64,000 bases of DNA from Bactericera cockerelli (GCA_024516035.1 CM044963.1:19894703-19958702); one strand, 5' to 3'. Counted from the first letter of the stretch, positions 10,270-21,888 are shown. Program-made: numbers and translations. The notes: generated by a model from the sequence alone, not told the origin.

Positions 10270-11290
10270 GTAAATGGACTGAGGGGAAGGAAATAGTTTG
10301 AGGAAATTTGAAAGAAGATGAAAATAGGAGAAGGAAAGGGAGGAATAGAAGATGATAAAAAGAGTGGAAAGTTAATAAAGAAAAACGAGAAAGAGAAATT
10401 ATTAAAAGAGCAAGACAAAAATAGGTGAAAAGACAGCTTATGTAGAGAAGGTGAAGAAGGAGTAGAAAGAAAGTGTGTAAGAGATAATGAGGAAAGAAGA
10501 GAACACGAAGAGAATGAAAATGGAAAAATAATAAAGGAATTGGGGAAGGCAAGAATAAAGAGAAATAAGAGAGAAGAAGAGAGGAAGAGAGAGAGAGAGA
10601 GAAAGAAAGTAGGCCTCTAAAAAGAAGATTAAAATGAACAAATATATGAAGTAGAGAGATGTTAATGAAGAGAGGAGAGAGAGAGAGAAGGGGAGAAGGG
10701 AGAAAAAGGCGAGGGGAGAGAGAGAGAAAAAAAACAATAGGAAAGGAAGATAAAGAAGAGAAGAGGAGGGCCACAATCATTTACATTTTGTTAGAGGTGC
10801 TTACACAAGTTACAAGTTAGAAGTAATAAAAGAAAATTTGTGTCTCCAATTGGAAGCGAGAAAAAAGAGACGAGAAGAAAAAAGAGAAGAGATGAGAGGG
10901 AGAGGAATAGAAGGATAGGTTATAGGGGGAGGAGGAGGTGGGAGAAGAACTAAAAGGAGAAGAAAATAGAGGGGAGGTAGGAAAGAGGAGGGGGGGGAGA
11001 AGGAGGGAGAAGAAGGAAAAGGAAAGAGATGAGAGGGGAGATAGAGAAGGGAGGGGGGGAATAAGGAAGGAGAGTAGGAGATATGTATGAGAACAGAGGC
11101 AGAGAGGGGGAGGAAGAGGAGAAGAAGTAGTAGGAGAGTAGAGATGTGAGAGGGGAGGTAAAGAAGAGGGAGGAGGGAGGAAGAGGAGAAGAAGTAGTAG
11201 AAGGGAGCAGAAGGAAAAGGAGGAGAGTTGAGAAAGTGCAAAGGAGAAGAAAGGGAAAAGTGGGATAAGAGATGAGAGAGGAAGAGCGCA
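10270..11290. repeat. 1-kb purine-rich (GA/GGA) tract
   Basis: Strong purine bias on plus with mixed aggaga/gaaga units, becoming G-richer at 10915-11240. Leu/Ser/Phe-rich minus-strand frames of up to 186 codons span it. Their composition is dictated by the tract. Confidence 0.9.
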
Positions 11291-11839
11291 GAATTACGAC
11301 ATGCTAAGTTTTTTTTGTACATCTGGGATACAGAATTTCTCTCTTACTTCCTCTAACATAAACACTACCTAGAGTGTACCTACCTCAATCTTCTCGGCTT
11401 TTCAGTAGGAAAGACTTCTACGTTTGTAGGGACATGAAATTCGTATCTTCCCAAAAGAATAGGTAAGAAAAACCAAATGCGTTAAGAAGAAGAAGGAACT
11501 CTGACTGCGTAGGGCATAGAATTTACATCTTTCAAAAAGGAATAGGAAAGATTGGAAAGAACAACCAATATGGAATCTGTAGATCTCCATATGGTTCAAT
11601 TGGCCATAATCAAACTGTGTCATAGCGTAGCGATATGTAGAATTGTACAAAAAAGGAATACAATTGTTGGAAAAAATATACTTAGGAAAAACCTAAAATC
11701 ATGATGAAGGATTAAGGAAAATCTAAGTGTTGTATATTTTAAGGATGATCCTGTGGAAAAGCACTTTGAAGGTGCACACCATCGGAACCGATATTGAGAT
11801 CTCGCAAGGTATGGAAACAAATTAATATAAATTAAATGG

Positions 11840-12290
11840 GAGGGAGAGAGAGGAGAGGGGTGGGGAATGCTTATGTCTCTTTTTTCTAATATCGAGAAAT
11901 GTAATAAATTGAGCTGATTTAATAGTTGATAGAAACTAATTAGTAGTGAAGGAGGGAGAGAAGAAAGAGGAAGAGAGAGAAGGAAGAGGGAGAGAGAGAA
12001 GAAAGAGGAAGGGAGAGAAGAAGAGGAGAGAGAGAAGAAAGAGGAAGGGAGAGAAGAAGAGGAGAGAGAGAGAAGAAAGAGGAAGGGAGAGAAGGAAGAG
12101 GGAGAGAGAGAAAAGAGGAAGGAGAGAAGGAAGAGGGAGAGAGAGAGAAGAAAGAGGAGGAGAGAGGAAGAGGAGAGAGAGAGAAGAAAGAGGAAGGAGA
12201 GAGATAGAGGAGAGAGAGAGAGAGAATAAAGAGGAGGAGAGAGAGAGGTAGGATAAAAGAGAAAAAAAAAAAACAGGGAGGGAGAGAATA
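11840..12290. repeat. GA-rich minisatellite (agagaagaaagaggaaggg units)
   Basis: Repeated agagagagaagaaagaggaa modules at 11948-12250. The 101-codon Glu/Arg/Lys frame and its Ser/Leu complement are artefacts. Confidence 0.9.
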
Positions 12291-12299
12291 GGGAGAAAA

Positions 12300-12838
12300 G
12301 TTAGGAGAAAAGATAAAATTGTAAGTGTAAAAATACAAAGGAGAAAGGGGGGTTAGATATATAGGAATAAGAGGAGTAGAGGACACAATTACATAAGTAC
12401 CTATAGTAAGTATGCATATAGAATTGTAGGGAGGGTATTTCTGGAGTTCTTGCACTTTTTTGGGGGATGTTTGAGAATGTAAATTTCTTTAATTTTAAAA
12501 CCCTTGTAAATTCGTTTTTTGCTGAGTTCAGCTAAATGTTTTTCGGAAAAACAGGTGTACACCTCCTAAATGAAACGATGTTTTAACCTTTTTCGTATAT
12601 CCTAATAGCTAGCTTTCCCAATATTCATTTACTAAATTAATTAGTTTTTCTTTCTTATCTCATAGGAATGTCGGCCTTTTATACGGTCCGTAGTCAGGAG
12701 GTTGGTGGTTCAAGTTCGATGTATACCTACGAGAAAAAAATATTGCCAGTCTGAGCGATTAAAATTATGATGACTTTTTTCTAAGATGAAATTTTTTTTA
12801 TTTATTTATAAATATTTGGATCAAGCTTTATTTACATA
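12300..12838. other. AT-rich stretch with a weak SINE-A-like head
   Basis: No gene. At about 12690-12755 the strings tagtcaggaggttggtggtt and gttcaagttcg resemble a decayed SINE-A B-box region. Just before the foldback, 12790-12838 resembles an A/T-rich LINE tail read from the other strand. Confidence 0.35.
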
Positions 12839-13706
12839 CAGGGTCTTCATAAAGTCTCACCCAGGCCTAGGTTTCTCGAAAACGACTCAGAATATCAAAA
12901 AACGCAAAAACCCGTATTCCTTTATATTTAGGCGGATTGATTTTCAGCCAATTTTTTTTTTCCTACACGGCCCCAGTCAGGCTGGGCATGGACCAACTTT
13001 AAAATCTTAAATAGAATGGTATGTCTTGTGGCATATTGTTTTAAAGGTTTTATTAAGAGAAGTTCATTACAATAAATTTCAGTGTGCTATGACTTACCGT
13101 TTTTGAGATACAGGGTCGGACGTCCTGCGTAATATCCATATATTTTGACTTATAAATCGTTAACCGTAAATTATGGAGAAAATTTTTCTTGCTAATAATA
13201 ACTCCTTATGGCAAGAACTTTCGAACAAGTTAAAACTTGATTTTTTTTTTTTCGTTAAATTTTTTTCGACTGTTACGTCCGGCTGGCTGACGAAACTGAC
13301 CAGAAACTAACATCAACAAGTATGTCGATTTAACTTGTTCGAAGGTCTTGTCATAAGGAGTTATTATTATCAAGAAATTTTCTCATAATTTACGGTTACG
13401 AGTTATAGTTAAATATATGGATATTACGCAGGACGTCCGACCCTTATCTCAAGAACGGTAAGTCGTAGCACACTGAAATTTATTGTAATGAACTTCTCTC
13501 AATATGACCTTTAAAACAATATGCCACAAAACATACCATTCTATTAAGATTTAAAGTTTCCATGCCCAGCCTGACTGGGCCGTGTAGGCAAAAAAAAATT
13601 GACTGAAAATCAATTCCTCTAAATATAAAGGCATACGGTTTTTGCGTTTTTTGATATTCTGAGTCGTTTTCGAGAAACCTAGGCCTGGTGAACTTTATGA
13701 AAACCT
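12839..13706. mobile_element. Foldback element 2: 868 bp, arms about 400 bp
   Basis: The left arm from 12839 (cagggtcttcataaagt) is the reverse complement of the sequence ending at 13706 (actttatgaaaacctg). ta lies on each side. Shared arm blocks include cctaggtttctcgaaaacga, gtcaggctgggcatgg and gtcggacgtcctgcgtaata. The central loop is about 13255-13325. It has the same outer cagg(g) and TA flanks as foldback 1, so probably the same superfamily. No ORF. Confidence 0.9.
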
Positions 13707-13800
13707 GTAATTATATACAATGAACATTAACAATTTAGAAATAAATATAAACAAAGCCTGATCAAGGTGGTGATAATGCCTACGGCATTCATTTAAAATT
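13707..13800 (-). mobile_element. LINE-like 3' tail fragment next to foldback 2
   Basis: The minus strand gives gaatgccgtaggcattatca, ccaccttgatcaggcttt, then T/A-rich sequence. It matches 36335-36465 and, more weakly, 45380-45545. Foldback 2 seems to sit inside this fragment, as similar A/T-rich sequence with ggatcaagcttta resumes at about 12800-12838. LINE assignment is inference from the TAA-type tail of the relatives. Confidence 0.45.
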
Positions 13801-14939
13801 GAAATTTAATAAATACTTCACCTTTAAACAATAACGTACTAGTATATATTACGAAAGTAAAGTACATACTTTGTTACAGCATGAAGTTGATGTTGATTGG
13901 AACAGATAGACCTCCTACTAATGACAAATTCTAATCATGATGTACCATAGTTACAGATGATGTAAGACTAGACCGTTAGATAATGGGAACAAATTTCAAA
14001 CTGAAACAACATAAAAATGTCCCACTATAATTTCTAAGATAATCTCATTTTTACAATGCGATTATGAGACGCACTCAATGTAAAGCCAAGAACCTGGAAA
14101 AAATGACGTAGGAAAATTTTGTGATTTTGATAAAGACACAATGAATCTTGTAGATCTCTGGTGCGGATGTGTGCAGTCAGCCAGAAGTTGGGATTATTTC
14201 ATCAAAGGAAAGATGTTTTTGGATTCTGAACACTTTCAGGGGTGGTTTTAAATCTGGGAAAGGTCTAGGCACCTAATAGGAATCTAGATAAACTATAAAT
14301 CTAGATGTGAGCTATCAGGTTAATTTTTGATTTACACTTTATTTTTATTTAAAAACAATCTGCAACAACAAATTAATAACAATAATTAGAAAAAACCTTA
14401 GAAATAAGTACAAAAAAAAAAAAAATAATAAAGAACATCATTAATTTTTATTACTAATTTTATTGTTTTTAATCCGGGGCGAAGTATGCCTTTGTTAAAA
14501 ACTAATCGCTGGAAGCTGGATTATTAACCAACATCAAATTTAAAAAATCCAAATTAAAAAAAATATTTTTAAGTGCAACATTTCAACACACTACACATAC
14601 ACCAGACACTTCACACTGGACACGGAAGGAGCCCAAAACGATAGTTCTGGGCGACCATAGGCTTCACTCATATCAATCCTTCCACCACCATGACATCACA
14701 CAGGGACACGAAAGTAAGTAAGTATTTAGCGAACGCTTCACTCCAGTTAAAGGTTAACTTCTAGAGAGAAACAATTTTGTTTTTTTATTTAACAAACAAA
14801 ATGAACTGCCAGCCTTTAAACTGTTGCTTGATACACAGCATACTCATCAAAAGATCTTGTCTTCATTTTCTATCTTTGGTTAAAAGATCTCTTCACGTTA
14901 GACTTCAATGAGTCTTGTTAGATACTTCATATTGCCACA
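13801..14939. other. No gene seen
   Basis: AT-rich and apparently single copy. No domain or repeat recognised. Confidence 0.4.
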
Positions 14940-15100
14940 TTCTCAAATAAATGCGAAAAATCCATGCATCGAAAGGGATCCGATCCACGAATCCATGTTC
15001 TAGCTAGTTCATATTTTAGAAAAGAGTCCACGCGTTCATTGTTTGTAAACAAATAAATGAAAGTCCAACATCTTAACCACTGCAACCACTAGTGCTTGGT
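14940..15100 (-). mobile_element. SINE-C relative with an insertion in the tRNA part
   Basis: The minus strand begins gcactagtggttgcagtggt taagatg (A-box-like). After an extra 50-60 bp come gtggatcggatccctttcga, tgcatggatttttcgcattt and atttgag, which match the B-box and body of SINE-C. The insertion splits the A and B boxes. Confidence 0.55.
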
Positions 15101-15309
15101 AATACAAGAGTCAACAATAGCCCTCCTGAAACCACTCCTGACCTACTCTTCACAGACAGATTACCTCAGGCTCTTATTGCTGCACAAATGCATAAAGAAA
15201 TTGAATTCAAAGATTTCCAGTCCTTACAAAGGTCACAGCAGAGCTCTCGGGGATTACTCTTTCCAAACAATTCAAAGGTTCTCAAGTGGAGAAAATCGGC
15301 TGTGAAATA

Positions 15310-15610
15310 CTTTCTGGTCCTCGGTGTTCTATTGGGACCTTTGTGTGTTCTAGACAATGGAGGTCTAGATGGTAGAATACATGATGTTCTTCTGGGACCT
15401 TTGTGTTTCTAGAGTCTCTAGACAATGGAGGTCTAGTGGTAAGCTCATTGTTCTTTCTAGACTTTGTGTGTTCTAGACATGGAGTTCTATGTAATACATA
15501 TTTCTTTCTGACCTTTTGTGTCTCAGGTCATCTATACATTCTCGAGTTTTTTATTTGGTAGACTACATATATGTTCTTCCTAGGTTCCTTTTTTTCGTTC
15601 TAGACATGTA
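15310..15610. repeat. Progressively decayed tandem repeat, period about 64-68 bp
   Basis: Units carry ttctgggacctttgtg and ttctagacaatggaggtcta. Successive copies to the right lose single bases (for example acaatggaggtctag, then acatggagttctat). About 4-5 units are visible. The reading frame 15092-15412 runs into it and has no recognised domain. Confidence 0.7.
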
Positions 15611-15954
15611 ATTCTTTCTCTCTTCTTGAAAAAGAAATTAGGAAGAATAAACTGTAGAGAAACAGAATTATTTTCTATATTTACAGACAACTAAAAAATT
15701 TTAGACAAAATTAAAGATACGTGCGATATTAAAATAACAACATCAATGTAGACGAAAAAAAAGTGCACATGAAAAAACCACAGCTAATACTAAAAACCAA
15801 GATAATATCAGACATAGAAAACCAAACTAACTGCTAAAGTTATAGCTCAAACTACCAGTTTAAGCTCAGTTGGGGTGAGAGCTAGAGTTAAACAAATTCA
15901 ATTTATTTCTTCAGCTGTATTTCGAGCGAGAAAAAAAACCACACACCGCAGAAA

Positions 15955-16445
15955 CATTTCTCTCTACTCCTCCCAATCTATGCTTCCTGTATGTATTTCT
16001 CTATCAGAAACTCTCTCACCCATTTTCAAAAATCTCTTCCCCAATGTCTCTCCCGCTCTTCTCTCCCCAGTAAAAGTCTCTCTCTCTCCCAATTTCTCAT
16101 TTCTCTCTCACCCAGTTAAACATTCTCTCTCTCCTTCCTCTCCAATTTTACTCTCTCTCCCAATTTATCACTCTTCCCAATTTCTCTCTCTCCTTTCTTC
16201 TCTCACCCTCCCCAGTTAAAAAAGTCTCTCTCCCAATTTCTCTTTCTCTCTCACCAACTCTTCCATCTCTCTCTCCTCCCCCATTCCAACTCTCTCTCCC
16301 AATTTCTCTCTCTTCCCCCAATTTTTCTCCTCCTATCCTCATTCTCTCACCCACATATTCTTTCCCCTTTAGAAAATTTATCAACGTCTTCTTCTTCCAA
16401 CACTATTTTGTATCTCTCTCTCTCAAACTTTTCTCCCTCTCTCAA
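15955..16445. repeat. CT-rich tract (tctctctcccaatttctc units)
   Basis: Pyrimidine-rich on plus with repeated ctctctcccaatttctctct-like modules. Ser/Leu- and Arg/Glu-rich frames across it are artefacts. Confidence 0.9.
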
Positions 16446-17198
16446 ACACACAGAAACTTTTCCCAATTTTCAGCATTTTATTGTAGAATTAAGTTCGTCA
16501 GTTACTGAAAAAGTTTTCGCGGTATAAGGGGCTGCTTCAACCCCCCCTCCGACGAAAAACCCAAGCGCAAGAATATATCTTTCTGTTTTCTCGCTAACAA
16601 GTTAAACCAAATTAACCAATTTCCTTAATTGAAACAAGTAATTTTAATTAACGCGAAAAAGTTAACCAATTCTTCGGAGAAGTAGAGCAGAGGGGGGAGA
16701 GAGGCGAGAGGGAAGAGGAGGCAATAACCCACAAGATGTGAGTTGTGAGGGGAAATGAGTTTCACAAAGTAGGGGAAGCGGGGGTAAATGTTACCTAAAT
16801 AGGGACCACGGGAGTAAAATGTTACACATTAGGGACCAAGGGGGCCATATCCGTAGAACTTTGCTGATTTTCTAAACAAATGCTCCTATTTTGTTGGTTC
16901 ATACAAATTGCTAAACTTGCAGAACTCTTGCTGTGCCAATTAGGGTGGTATTTCTTCCACCTATTTTTCCTATCAATCCCAGAGGAACAAAAAAGTTGGT
17001 AAATCTGTCAATTATTAACAAAAAACTGATGAACTTACAATTATTCAAGTAGAAGTAGGATATAGTTCATGACAAACGATGTATACTTGGGTGATTTTAT
17101 CCATAAACTTCATATGTACCTGTAACATAGAAAAGCAATTTAGTTAGAAAAGTAGGTAGGTGCCTTTTTTATACATAATTTACGGATGGAACTACATA
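16446..17198. other. No gene seen
   Basis: A short G/A-rich patch lies at 16685-16720 and a weak direct repeat (agggaccacgggagtaaa / agggaccaaggggg) at 16800-16850. Nothing else recognised. Confidence 0.4.
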
Positions 17199-17439
17199 AT
17201 ATCGTCGGCTGGAAGGTAAAACTGACCATCTGAATTAGACCATCACCATTCGGTCATTAAAATCTCCACCAGTCTTTCAGGTAAAAATTGTTTTTTTCGC
17301 TTTTTCCCGCGCATATGTTTGAATACTACCAAACTTTTGATTTTTAGACAATAGTTGGGTTAATTTCCGACCAGAGTAACGAAAAATCAAGATATGACCA
17401 ACTGTCACTTGGTCAGTTTTACCTTCTCGCCGACGATAT
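17199..17439. mobile_element. MITE-like element, 241 bp, about 30-bp TIRs
   Basis: The left end atatcgtcggctggaaggta aaactgacca is the inverted match, with two differences, of the right end tggtcagttttaccttctcg ccgacgatat. No coding capacity. The flanking duplication is at best 2 bp (at), so the superfamily is unknown. Confidence 0.75.
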
Positions 17440-17659
17440 GTCTATATTATATCTATAATATAAAATTCCTTAACTAGATTTAAATAACTATATAAAAAAT
17501 TGACGCTGTTATGAAGGGTTATTGAAAGAGGCAAAGTCTGGTTGGACGAAAGTTCACAACGTGAAACTCCTTTGGAAAAGAGAAAAAAAGGATCATCCAT
17601 CCCAACATTAAAAGCTAAAGTTTAGTATATCTCCTACAAGTCGTTAGGTTTATGTCAGA

Positions 17660-18170
17660 ATCCAACGTGATTGCCTCTGCCTCCTCCCCTCTCCCTCTCC
17701 TCCTCCTCTTGTCCTCTCTCCTTCCATGCTTTGAGGTTTAATTCCTCAAGCAAAAATATTACCTTTCCGGAAATGCAATCGGTGAAAGGGAAGAGAGAGG
17801 GGAGAAGGAGTGGGGGAGTGATGGAGCGGGAGAAGGGGAAAGTGGGGGAGAGGACGGGAGGAAAGAATTGGAGAAGAGTAGGCTAATAGGAGATAGTGGA
17901 AGAGGAAGGAAGAGAGGGAGAGATGGAGGAGAGAAGGGAGTGGAGAAGGAGAGAAAGAGAGAAGAGAGGAAGGAGAAGGAAGAGGAAGGGGAGAGAGGGG
18001 AGTGATGGAGCGAGAAGGGGAAAGGGGGGAGGGACGGAGAGGGAAAGAATGGAGAAGAGTAGGCTAAGGTAGAGAGGAAGAGAGCGGGAGAGAGTAGGAA
18101 AAGTAAGAGAACGAAAGAGAAAGAGGGAGACAGGATAGTGAAGAAGGAAAGGTGAGAGAAGGAAATTTTG
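17660..18170. repeat. Purine-rich tract with internal duplication
   Basis: The strings agtgatggagcg(g)gagaagg and gaatggagaagagtaggcta recur about 183 bp apart (17817 and 18000; 17866 and 18046). The 71-codon frame here is not supported. Confidence 0.8.
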
Positions 18171-18294
18171 TAATATATTTATTGTATTTTTTTGTTTTGT
18201 TTTTTTAATAGTTTGATTTATAAAAAAGTGTAAATAAATAAAAAAAAGAGTAGGGGAGTAGCAGTGAGGACAGTAGCAATTAGTGGGGATTAAA

Positions 18295-18745
18295 GAAATG
18301 TAGAGAAGGAAGCAAAAAGGGGGTAAGTTTAAGGATCATAAGGAAGAGGGAAAATAATGAAGGATGGAGAGAGAAATGATATAAAAAAAATCAGTTTTAG
18401 GGGGGAGGGAGGGAGGGAGGGAGGGAGAGAGAGAGAGAGAGACAGGAGAGGAACAGAGAGAAGAGAGAGAGAGAGAGAAGAGAGAGAGAGGAGAGAGAGA
18501 GACAGAGAGAGAAGAGAAGGGAGAAGAGAGAAGAGAGAGAGACAGAGAGAGAGAGAAGGAGAGAGAGGAGAGAGCAGACAGAGGGAAGAGAAAATAAGAG
18601 GGGGAATATGGAGAGAAAGGAAGAAGAGAAAGTGGGAGAGAAAGGAAGGAAGGGCGAAGAGAAAGGAACGAAGGGAGAAAAGAAAAGAAGGAAGGGAGAT
18701 AGGGAGAGAAAGGAAGGGAGAGGTGGAGAGAAAAGGAGAATGAAG
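18295..18745. repeat. (GGGA)n and (GA)n tract
   Basis: Runs of ggga, then ga, then gaaaggaagg units. The 128-codon Arg/Glu frame is an artefact. Confidence 0.9.
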
Positions 18746-19422
18746 GAGTGGGGTTTGGCGGGGGATTAAATTGGAATATAAACTCAGGTAGGGAATTACT
18801 TCTTGTAGTTTATGGTCTTATTTTGAAATGTCTCTGTCTCCATCAGCCATCTTTGAAAAAGAAGACAGCCGAATGGAATGATTCTAGTCGTTCTGTGGAC
18901 AGTAGACCTTTTTGGTGTATTTTACTTGAATTTAAATTCGGCATTATAATTAATTTTAAGATAATTATAACCTTTAAGGGACTTTTCTCATCAACTAACA
19001 TGAACGACCTGTTATTTTATAAAACAATAGGCCCGAATTATGAAACAGGATTAGATTAACGAATTTAACCTAGGCTGTGTGAGGTTAATGTGGGTAGCGT
19101 GAATTTACTGCGAATAGAGGTTATAACACCCAGTCGCAATATGACCATGCAATTGCAAGCGACGTTTAAACCAAAATTAAATAAAAACTGGTCTTGTGTT
19201 TTATTCATACCTATGTGATGGAAGCTAAAAAATCAAATATACCTACGCACCTTTACACCATTATAAATTCTGAATACCTCTTAATATGACGCATATTAAT
19301 TTAGGTAATTCAGTAACGTATGTTAATATTTCACCAATATAAAAGTTGACATAATTTTAGTAACATAAATATCATAATGAGAAAAATGGACTTTGTTTAT
19401 AATGTTCCCATGGGACTTACAA

Positions 19423-19452
19423 GATTAATGGGACTTACAAGTCCCATTAATC
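19423..19452. repeat. Perfect 14-bp stem hairpin
   Basis: gattaatgggactt and its exact reverse complement are separated by only 2 bases. A partial extra copy (catgggacttaca) lies just to the left. Function unknown. Confidence 0.85.
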
Positions 19453-19638
19453 CAACAAATTCTAATCTAAGTATCTCAGATGACAAAGCCTTATATCAAA
19501 GTTGACAGTACGGCCTAATGTCTTGATCTCATGATTTACGAAAGCAGATAGCGGTGCCATTGGTTATGATGGTAATGCGGTCGTAAGGTGCATTGAACCG
19601 ATGAAGTTCTTTCTATCAGTGCACGAATCACGAAAACG

Positions 19639-19955
19639 TGCACTGTAGTCAAGTGGTTAACGCGGTCTGGTAATCCAGTAGCGTAGGGATCCATAGTTCG
19701 AATCCACCAGTGCATGATTTTTCTCATTTGTGTTTGAGTTAATGCGACCAAAAGTAATTAGCGTATAGGTTTACTTCGTAGTAAATCTGCATCAACCTCA
19801 GCGTGGTCATGAATTATTCCATAATATTGTGTTTGAGTTTGTGACTACATAATAATTAGGACTCTGAGTTTAGCTGGTAGAAAATGCTTTTAGCTATAAC
19901 CTGCCTGGTGGTTACGGTTATTCCCAAGTTACTAAATACTTGTTGTTATTATTAT
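19639..19955 (+). mobile_element. SINE-C copy, interrupted
   Basis: Head tgcactgtagtcaagtggtt (A-box-like), tctggtaatccag, B box agttcgaatcca and tgcatgatttttctcatttg. The body resumes at about 19828 (gtgtttgagtttgtgactac, aggactctgag) and ends in a (TTA)n tail at about 19940-19955. About 85 bp in between are not seen in other copies. Confidence 0.75.
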
Positions 19956-19959
19956 TAGG

Positions 19960-20048
19960 TACAAGTTCAGTAGCTCGATCGATAAGGTTACTAGTTAACC
20001 TGGAGGTGGTGGTTCGAGTCCAATTCGCAAACATTTGCGGATTTTACT
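19960..20048 (+). mobile_element. SINE-A copy, truncated, abutting SINE-C
   Basis: ttcagtagctcgatcgataa gg, then taacctggaggtggtggttc gagtcc (B box). The tRNA-unrelated body is missing. It begins within 10 bp of the SINE-C tail, so it probably inserted into that TTA-rich tail. A T-rich stretch follows. Confidence 0.75.
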
Positions 20049-20113
20049 TAATTCTTTCTATTAATTCTTTTTTTTTTTTTTTAATTTTCTTTTTTTATTT
20101 TTTGTTTTAAAAT

Positions 20114-20150
20114 TTTCCAATTTTTAATATTAGAAATTTTGGAAGTATTA
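20114..20150. repeat. Palindromic motif P, decayed copy
   Basis: aatattagaaattttggaag tatt with a partial mirrored arm (ttccaattttt). Same motif as at 31649, 36905 and 42219. Confidence 0.6.
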
Positions 20151-20289
20151 TTCACATCGTGATTGACATAAAAATATAATAATAATGACGATGATAATAA
20201 CAGTTCCCTTTATCTGTTACCTAGTGAATCTAGTCACTGTGGCTAACCTGACTCAGTGGTGGAGCGCATGTGTCTTGGTCCACTTGATA

Positions 20290-20375
20290 CACCAGAGAGA
20301 GAGAGAGAGAGAGAAAAGAGAGAGGGAGGAGAGAGGGAGAGAGAGAGGGAGAGAGAGAGGAGAGAGAGAGAAAGT

Positions 20376-20411
<36 letters not shown>

Positions 20412-20552
20412 AAGAGAGAGAGAGGAAGAGTTGATAGAGAAAGAGGGAGTGATAGAGAGAGAGAGATAGATAGAGATAGAGAGATAGAGAGAGAGAAAGA
20501 GACAGAGAGAGAGAGAGACCGAGAGAGAGAGAGTGAGAGAAAGAGAGAGAAC
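20290..20552. repeat. (GA)n microsatellite, 260 bp
   Basis: Nearly pure GA with sparse t and c interruptions. Frames of 94, 99 and 139 codons on both strands are artefacts. Confidence 0.95.
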
Positions 20553-20860
20553 TGATGGCTACCTACCGGTGGGCTGGTATGAATAATACAATAAGCGTGG
20601 CTAATCAACCGATGAACCCGGTGGACACTCAAGAAACTCAAGATGGATGAGACAGCGTGCATATCATGGACCTCACTGCACGCGTGCGGGTCAATCGTAT
20701 GCGGTATCTACTCTTAGATTTAATCTAATTCTGTTTCATAATTCGGCCTTATTCATTTTGACTTGGTTTTAGGAGTCTGTCTCTACCACCAGAAGCTTCA
20801 CACGAATAAATGAGACTTCACTTAGTTTTTAGACTGTGAAATTAAGGGATTTTTAATGGT

Positions 20861-20999
20861 CAAATTATGAAATAAAAATTGATTTTAAGCTAAGCCAGAC
20901 ACGCCCTCAAGTCGGAGTTTCAACCAATCACAGCGCACTATAGCCCGACTTGAAGGACAGTCTGGCTTATCTTAACTTTAATCCTGTGTTATAATTCTG
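20861..20999. mobile_element. 139-bp MITE-like hairpin
   Basis: Two arms of about 55 bp (taagccagac...cctcaagtcgg and ccgacttgaaggacagtctg gctta) pair over almost the whole length. The ends caaattatgaaa and gttataattctg resemble the ends at 19029 and 20749, so this may be a short deletion derivative of the same family. Confidence 0.75.
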
Positions 21000-21876
21000 C
21001 CAGTATTCTCATTCTTGTCAGGATATAAAGAGCATTGTATTATAATTATGTACTATCGTGTGGTATCTACACATCTTGACAGTGGTTGTCAAAATGTGTA
21101 TTCAACAAATTTTGACCACCCCTGTCATTCCAACATCAATACACTCTGTCGTACTGTATAGGGGAGACTTTCAACCCCTGAGAAGCTGGTCATGAATAAT
21201 AGATACTGTCTTCCTCCAAATCTTCAAATCCTGCCTCATTCACAAGATAAGAAGATTTTTATCTGTGTCTAGTTGTCTACAAAGAAACAACTCCTTTGTA
21301 TCCATGCTGCAAAAACAAAATGTTGCCAAATTATCGCAATTCATCATACGAGGGAAATTAATTCTATTTATTGACAACATTTTTCTCAAATTATGCTAAA
21401 AATCTGACTCACAATTTATTATCTGTCCTGAGAAGAAAAAAAATCCCATTCCGACGATATAAAGCCCCTTCAATTTTTCCTTACGAAATATAAAGTATGC
21501 AAGTAATCCGTGATGAGAAGATGATTATATTGAACTTTATTAGTTAGCTGTACATTTAACTGCATGACCACATGGATCAGCTTTCCATTTCAAATTATAA
21601 AAAGCATTAAATCTTTTTTAAATAAATTGAATGATTTTAGGTAATAAACAAAAGAGTATTTATATTATTTTTACTGAATCCTAGCTGTAATAGACACATT
21701 AAATCATGGACTTGACCTCTGATCTGAATAGCCCCAGCTATTCACATTAACAACTTCACCGCCATGAGCCCCCAATTAGGATCTCACAAGTTTTCTGCAA
21801 CAGGCCTCAAGAAATTTGGTTTGTGCACTGTGCACCAACAACCCATGTATTTTTTGTTTGTTGAGATATCGATAGA
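21000..21876. other. No gene seen
   Basis: Apparently single copy and AT-rich. No domain, RNA gene or repeat recognised. Confidence 0.4.
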
Positions 21877-21888
21877 TATTTCACAGAT

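Larger units (their letters stand above)
19029..20749. mobile_element. Possible composite TIR element, 1.72 kb
   Basis: The left end ggcccgaattatgaaacagg attagattaa (19030-19059) matches, in reverse complement, taatctaattctgtttcata attcggcc (20721-20748). Inside lie a SINE-C, a SINE-A and a GA tract. It is either one non-autonomous element loaded with later insertions or two separate MITE ends in opposite orientation. No clear target duplication is seen. Confidence 0.5.

Noticed and set aside
10220..12455. Minus-strand frames of 112-186 codons rich in Leu/Ser/Phe/Pro
   Set aside because: They coincide exactly with purine-rich tracts, overlap in several frames, and have no domain. The composition follows from the repeat.
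18357..18743. 128-codon Arg/Glu-rich frame that could look like a nuclear coiled-coil protein
   Set aside because: Pure GA/GGGA repeat translation.
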